Part shown: piece by piece, positions 15,006-17,920 of the stretch | Layout of the letters: the number at the start of each line of letters is the position of its first letter | Position numbering within the stretch: position 1 is the first letter of the stretch | Assembly (NCBI GenBank): GCA_035761045.1 | Contig: DASTRU010000069.1 | Coordinates: forward strand, 1 to 17,920 | Direction: 5' to 3' | From: DASTRU01 sp035761045 | GTDB lineage: Bacteria; Pseudomonadota; Gammaproteobacteria; Burkholderiales; Burkholderiaceae_E | Length of the DNA: 17,920 nucleotides | The notes under the pieces: model-generated | Told to the model about the DNA's origin: nothing | The model's database searches: none | The model's input: the letters and a program-made list of their open reading frames with translations, nothing else | Program-made: the position numbers and the translations under genes

Positions 15006-17297
15006 ATGAAATTTCTGCCGAAGGCGCGCGGCGTGAGCGCGGGGCGGGGCCTAACACTGCGGACTAAGCTCGGCTTAGGGTTTATTGGCGTGGGCTTGTT
15101 CGTCGCCGCGCTATTGCTTGTCGGAAATCACGTCATCATCGACGCCGCGCAGCGGTTGGAAAGCACGCTGACCGCGCAGGTGCAGCCACTTGTCCGACTA
15201 AATCGATTGCAAGCGCAAATTAGCCGTATTCGCGTGCTCGAAGTCGAGCTGCCCGTATTGACGGACGTGTATGAAATTTCCGACCAAATTGAACTGTTGG
15301 CGACCGAGCGTGGCGCCTTCGATCGCGAACTGAAGGCTTTTCTCAAGGAATCTCCGAACGCGTGGCGCGAGGATGCGACGAATTTGGAAGAGCATTGGCG
15401 GCGTTATCAAGCCGATCTCGATGCTGTTTCGCGTTATACGTTGATGAGGGATCTTCCGGCGGTGCAACGCATATCGACGTACGAATCGTCGGGCCGGTTT
15501 CGCATGATCTCGCGCTTGCTTAAACAAGCGGTGGACACTACGCAGCGCAGCGCCGGCACGACCTTCGAAAAAGCGCTCATCGAGCAAGGCCGGCAACGCA
15601 ATATCGTGATCATCACGTCGGCCATTGGATTAACACTGCTCGCCTTATGGATTGTGTTGTTCGCGCGGTCGGTGAACGAACGGTTGTCACGCTTGCGCCG
15701 AGCCGCCATTCAAGTCGCCGAAGGCGGCGGCGAGCGGCCGATTCAGGTTAGCGGCCATGACGAACTCGCCGATCTCGGCGCCGCGTTCAACGCCATGCAA
15801 GAGAAGGTCGCGGCGCGCGAGCGAGCATTGCGTGTCGCGCACGACGAGCTTGAGTTTCGCGTGGCCGCCCGCACGCGGGAACTGCATCAAGCCAATGCAT
15901 TGTTGTTGCGCGAGATCGAAGAGCGCAAGAAGGCCGAGGCGATGTTGCATCACCAAGCCGAGTACGACAGCTTGACCAATCTGCCCAATCGCATGCTGGC
16001 CATGCAAAAGTTGTCGCAAGCCATCGCGCAGGCGGACCACGACGGTAAGTACGTCGTGCTTATTTTTCTTGATCTCGACGATTTCAAGAAGGTCAACGAC
16101 ACCCTGGGCCATCCCACGGGTGATGCATTGCTCGTGCAAGCCGCCAAGCGTTTGCGTGGCGCGGTGGACGAGAATTGCTTGGTGGCCCGCCATGGCGGGG
16201 ACGAATTCTTAGTGATTATTGGCGACTTAGTCGCCTCGGAGCACGCCAATGCGATGGCTGAACGCATCTTGCATGCGTTCGCGCCGTCGTTCGACATCGG
16301 CGACAGCGAACTGGTGGTGACGCCAAGCCTCGGCTTGGCGATTTACCCCGACGATGGCGACGAGCCAAGCAAGCTTTTGCGCCACGCCGACCTCGCAATG
16401 TATGAAGCGAAAGAGTCTGGACGCAATACTTACCGATACTTCAGTCAGAAAGTCCACGACCGATCGGTGCGGCGTTTTTTAATCGAGCGGCAACTTAGAA
16501 ATGCGTTGCAGCGCGACGAATTCGAGCTTGTGTACCAGCCGGTGGTGTCGACCAAGACTCGTGGGTTGATCGGCGCGGAAGCTTTGTTGCGTTGGCATAG
16601 TCCCGACGACGGATTGATCGCGCCCGAACTGTTCGTGCCGGTCGCGGAACATACCGGCTTGATCGTCGAGATCGGCGAATGGGTGTTGTGGACGGCATGC
16701 GAACAGCTCGCGCGTTGGCACGAAATGGGGCATGACGATCTCACGGTCGCGGTCAATGTTTCCCCGCGCCAATTTCGCGGCGACCGTCTTTTAAAAAGCA
16801 TTAGTGCTTGCCTTGCCGCGCATAAGGTGCCGCCGAGGCGCTTGCATATCGAAGTGACCGAGGGATTGCTAATTCGCAACCATCCCGAAGTGCGCGAGAC
16901 CTTGACCGCCTTAAGCGCCATGGGCGTGCGCTTGGCGATGGACGATTTTGGAACGGGTTATTCCTCGTTGTCGTATCTCAAGCGCTTCCCGTTTCATTCG
17001 CTAAAGATCGACCGTGAGTTCGTGCGCGACGTCGCCACCGATCCGGACGACCGCGCGCTCGTGAACGCCGCGATTCGCTTAGGCAAGGGTTTAGGGCTGA
17101 CCGTTGTCGCCGAAGGCGTGGAAAGCGATGAACAACTTAAATTCCTCGCCGAGCACGAATGCGATCATGCGCAAGGATTTTTGTTCGGCGAACCTTTGCC
17201 GGCCGCAGAGTTTTCTGCCTATTGGTTTGGCGCGCGATCCAAAAACAATGTGCAAGAGCCCGTTTTCAATCAATCCCGCGTCGAGGCAATAGATTGA
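15006..17297 (+). CDS. Membrane HAMP-GGDEF-EAL cyclic-di-GMP signalling protein
   Basis: A 763-aa inner-membrane sensor. TM1 is about 22-44, followed by a ~155-residue helical periplasmic sensor region, TM2 about 199-220, HAMP 218-271 and a coiled coil to about 315. GGDEF (about 317-478) and EAL (about 491-741) follow. The GGDEF site is intact (RHGGDEF, 397-401; FLDLDDFKKVND), so it could make cyclic-di-GMP. The inhibitory I-site RxxD is replaced by DENC. The EAL domain keeps EALLRW (Glu525), NVSPRQF, IEVTEG, MDDFGTGYSS, LKIDREFV and EGVES, so it could also hydrolyse it. Which activity dominates cannot be told. ATG 15006 has GGAG 7 bp upstream. The last 32 bp overlap a convergent response-regulator gene. 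Periplasmic ligand unknown. Confidence 0.92.
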   Translation: MKFLPKARGVSAGRGLTLRTKLGLGFIGVGLFVAALLLVGNHVIIDAAQRLESTLTAQVQPLVRLNRLQAQISRIRVLEVELPVLTDVYEISDQIELLATERGAFDRELKAFLKESPNAWREDATNLEEHWRRYQADLDAVSRYTLMRDLPAVQRISTYESSGRFRMISRLLKQAVDTTQRSAGTTFEKALIEQGRQRNIVIITSAIGLTLLALWIVLFARSVNERLSRLRRAAIQVAEGGGERPIQVSGHDELADLGAAFNAMQEKVAARERALRVAHDELEFRVAARTRELHQANALLLREIEERKKAEAMLHHQAEYDSLTNLPNRMLAMQKLSQAIAQADHDGKYVVLIFLDLDDFKKVNDTLGHPTGDALLVQAAKRLRGAVDENCLVARHGGDEFLVIIGDLVASEHANAMAERILHAFAPSFDIGDSELVVTPSLGLAIYPDDGDEPSKLLRHADLAMYEAKESGRNTYRYFSQKVHDRSVRRFLIERQLRNALQRDEFELVYQPVVSTKTRGLIGAEALLRWHSPDDGLIAPELFVPVAEHTGLIVEIGEWVLWTACEQLARWHEMGHDDLTVAVNVSPRQFRGDRLLKSISACLAAHKVPPRRLHIEVTEGLLIRNHPEVRETLTALSAMGVRLAMDDFGTGYSSLSYLKRFPFHSLKIDREFVRDVATDPDDRALVNAAIRLGKGLGLTVVAEGVESDEQLKFLAEHECDHAQGFLFGEPLPAAEFSAYWFGARSKNNVQEPVFNQSRVEAID

Positions 17298-17724
17298 ATA
17301 AGCGTTTGGGATCCACCGGTTTGGTTAGGTAGTGATCAAAGCCCGCCGCATACACCTGCTTTTCAATGCCATCGTGTCGCCAGCCGCTTGCCGCGATCAA
17401 CACCATATCCTCGCCACCGGGCTCGGCGCGTAGGCATTGCGCAAGCTCGATACCGTTGATGTCACCCATACGCAAGTCAAGCAGCGCGCAGTCGGGATGG
17501 CATTGGCGCGCGACTCGCAAACCTTCGGCGCCGTCATGCGCGACATACACTTCGTAGCCGAAAAGATCGAGTAGCGTACTGACCGCGTCGGTGCATACGG
17601 GATCGTCATCGACGAGCAGCACGCGTACGGGTCGGGTGGCGTTTTGATCGGCGAATCCACTAAGCGTGCGTGGGTCGCCCCGTACCCCACCGTGTGGGTT
17701 GGATAAAAGATCGTGTGGAAGCAT
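17266..17724 (-). CDS. Single-domain response regulator (REC)
   Basis: A 152-aa protein consisting of a ~33-residue flexible N-terminal tail and one receiver domain (about 34-150). The acidic pocket is VDDD (39-41), the phosphoacceptor is Asp83 in LLDLRMGDINGIEL, the switch position is Ser113 in AASGW, and Lys135 is in TKPVD. There is no output domain, so it would act by protein-protein contact, as CheY or Spo0F-type proteins do. The ATG at 17724 is preceded by AGGGGAAG; the frame runs 32 codons further upstream without a better site. The gene ends inside the 3' end of the GGDEF-EAL gene on the other strand (32-bp overlap). A signalling link with that protein is possible but not shown. No histidine kinase is in the window. 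Confidence 0.85.
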   Translation of the reverse strand: MLPHDLLSNPHGGVRGDPRTLSGFADQNATRPVRVLLVDDDPVCTDAVSTLLDLFGYEVYVAHDGAEGLRVARQCHPDCALLDLRMGDINGIELAQCLRAEPGGEDMVLIAASGWRHDGIEKQVYAAGFDHYLTKPVDPKRLFNLLPRRGID

Positions 17725-17920
17725 ATGTCTTCCCCTTGGCGCGCCAGCATGAGTTATTGAAGGAAGTGCAAGCGCAGTGCCTGCCGAGAAAGACGCTTCA
17801 CCAAGGCGCTGAAAGGCCAATGATTAGGCAAGCTGTCAATACGAACGCCGCGTTGAAAAATCGAATGCGTCACGGCTTCGCGCGCTCGTTAAAGCGCCGA
17901 ACGCAGGCATTACTTCATTG
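17725..17920. other. Upstream region of the response-regulator gene, no gene seen
   Basis: 196 bp to the window end with no supportable coding sequence. On the minus strand a TTGACA (17834-17839 on plus as TGTCAA) matches a -35 box about 110 bp before the response-regulator ATG, but no good -10 follows at 16-18 bp, so it is only a weak promoter candidate. Confidence 0.25.

Noticed and set aside
16221..16235. 15-bp near-palindrome GGCGACTTAGTCGCC inside the GGDEF domain
   Set aside because: Internal to a conserved coding sequence with no nearby start; no reason to call it a regulatory site.
646..17820. Numerous long open frames antisense to or shifted from the main genes (for example 4796-5518 minus, 6866-7639 minus, 12271-13047 minus)
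   Set aside because: They lie fully within well-supported genes, have Arg/His/Ala-rich composition typical of GC-rich shadow frames, and show no recognisable motif.
1..17920. Frequent CTAAG/CTTAG pentamers (roughly 35 by eye)
   Set aside because: Against a rough expectation of about 26 from base composition the excess is modest, and many are Leu or Pro-Lys codon contexts; not convincing without a genome-wide count.

Overview
The window looks like ordinary chromosome of a GC-rich proteobacterium. Many GTG/TTG starts, GC-rich third codon positions, and the mix of NhaR-type regulator, YbaL-type antiporter, CopG/PHA-depolymerase pair and small periplasmic Cys protein fit a beta- or gammaproteobacterium, with a Burkholderiales-like flavour. 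That placement is inferred from family resemblance only. I see no rRNA, tRNA, CRISPR array, insertion sequence, integrase or phage gene.

Layout. 1-654 is the 3' part of a RES-domain toxin-like gene cut by the window edge. It is followed on the same strand by an exported M48 metalloprotease and an ankyrin-repeat protein. A histidine-rich lipoprotein (minus) converges on the ankyrin gene. A 295-bp gap (3665-3959) follows, holding a probable 3' gene remnant and a strong palindromic operator. Next come a ribbon-helix-helix regulator, a PHA-depolymerase-family esterase and an MsbA-like ABC exporter, all on plus.

7600-12434 looks like a membrane and ion-homeostasis block: TerC (minus), divergent NhaR-like LysR regulator (plus), then a minus-strand run of a small helical protein, a signal-less trypsin-like protease and a YbaL/KefB-type CPA2 antiporter with an RCK domain. 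The regulator and antiporter genes share the bases of their stop codons.

12490-14840 carries, on plus, a stress-type SDR oxidoreductase, an MBL-fold hydrolase 7 bp behind it, and a small secreted four-cysteine protein. 15006-17297 is a membrane-bound HAMP-GGDEF-EAL cyclic-di-GMP protein. A single-domain response regulator on minus overlaps its 3' end by 32 bp.

How the genes may work together: RHH regulator with esterase (PHA or ester metabolism), NhaR with antiporter and TerC (cation or pH stress), SDR with MBL hydrolase (detoxification), and REC with GGDEF-EAL (signalling). Only the neighbourhoods are seen; the functional links are inferences. I found no clearly undescribed multi-gene system. 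The least explained pieces are the protease operon, the histidine-rich lipoprotein, the gene remnant at 3674-3838, and the operator-like repeats.
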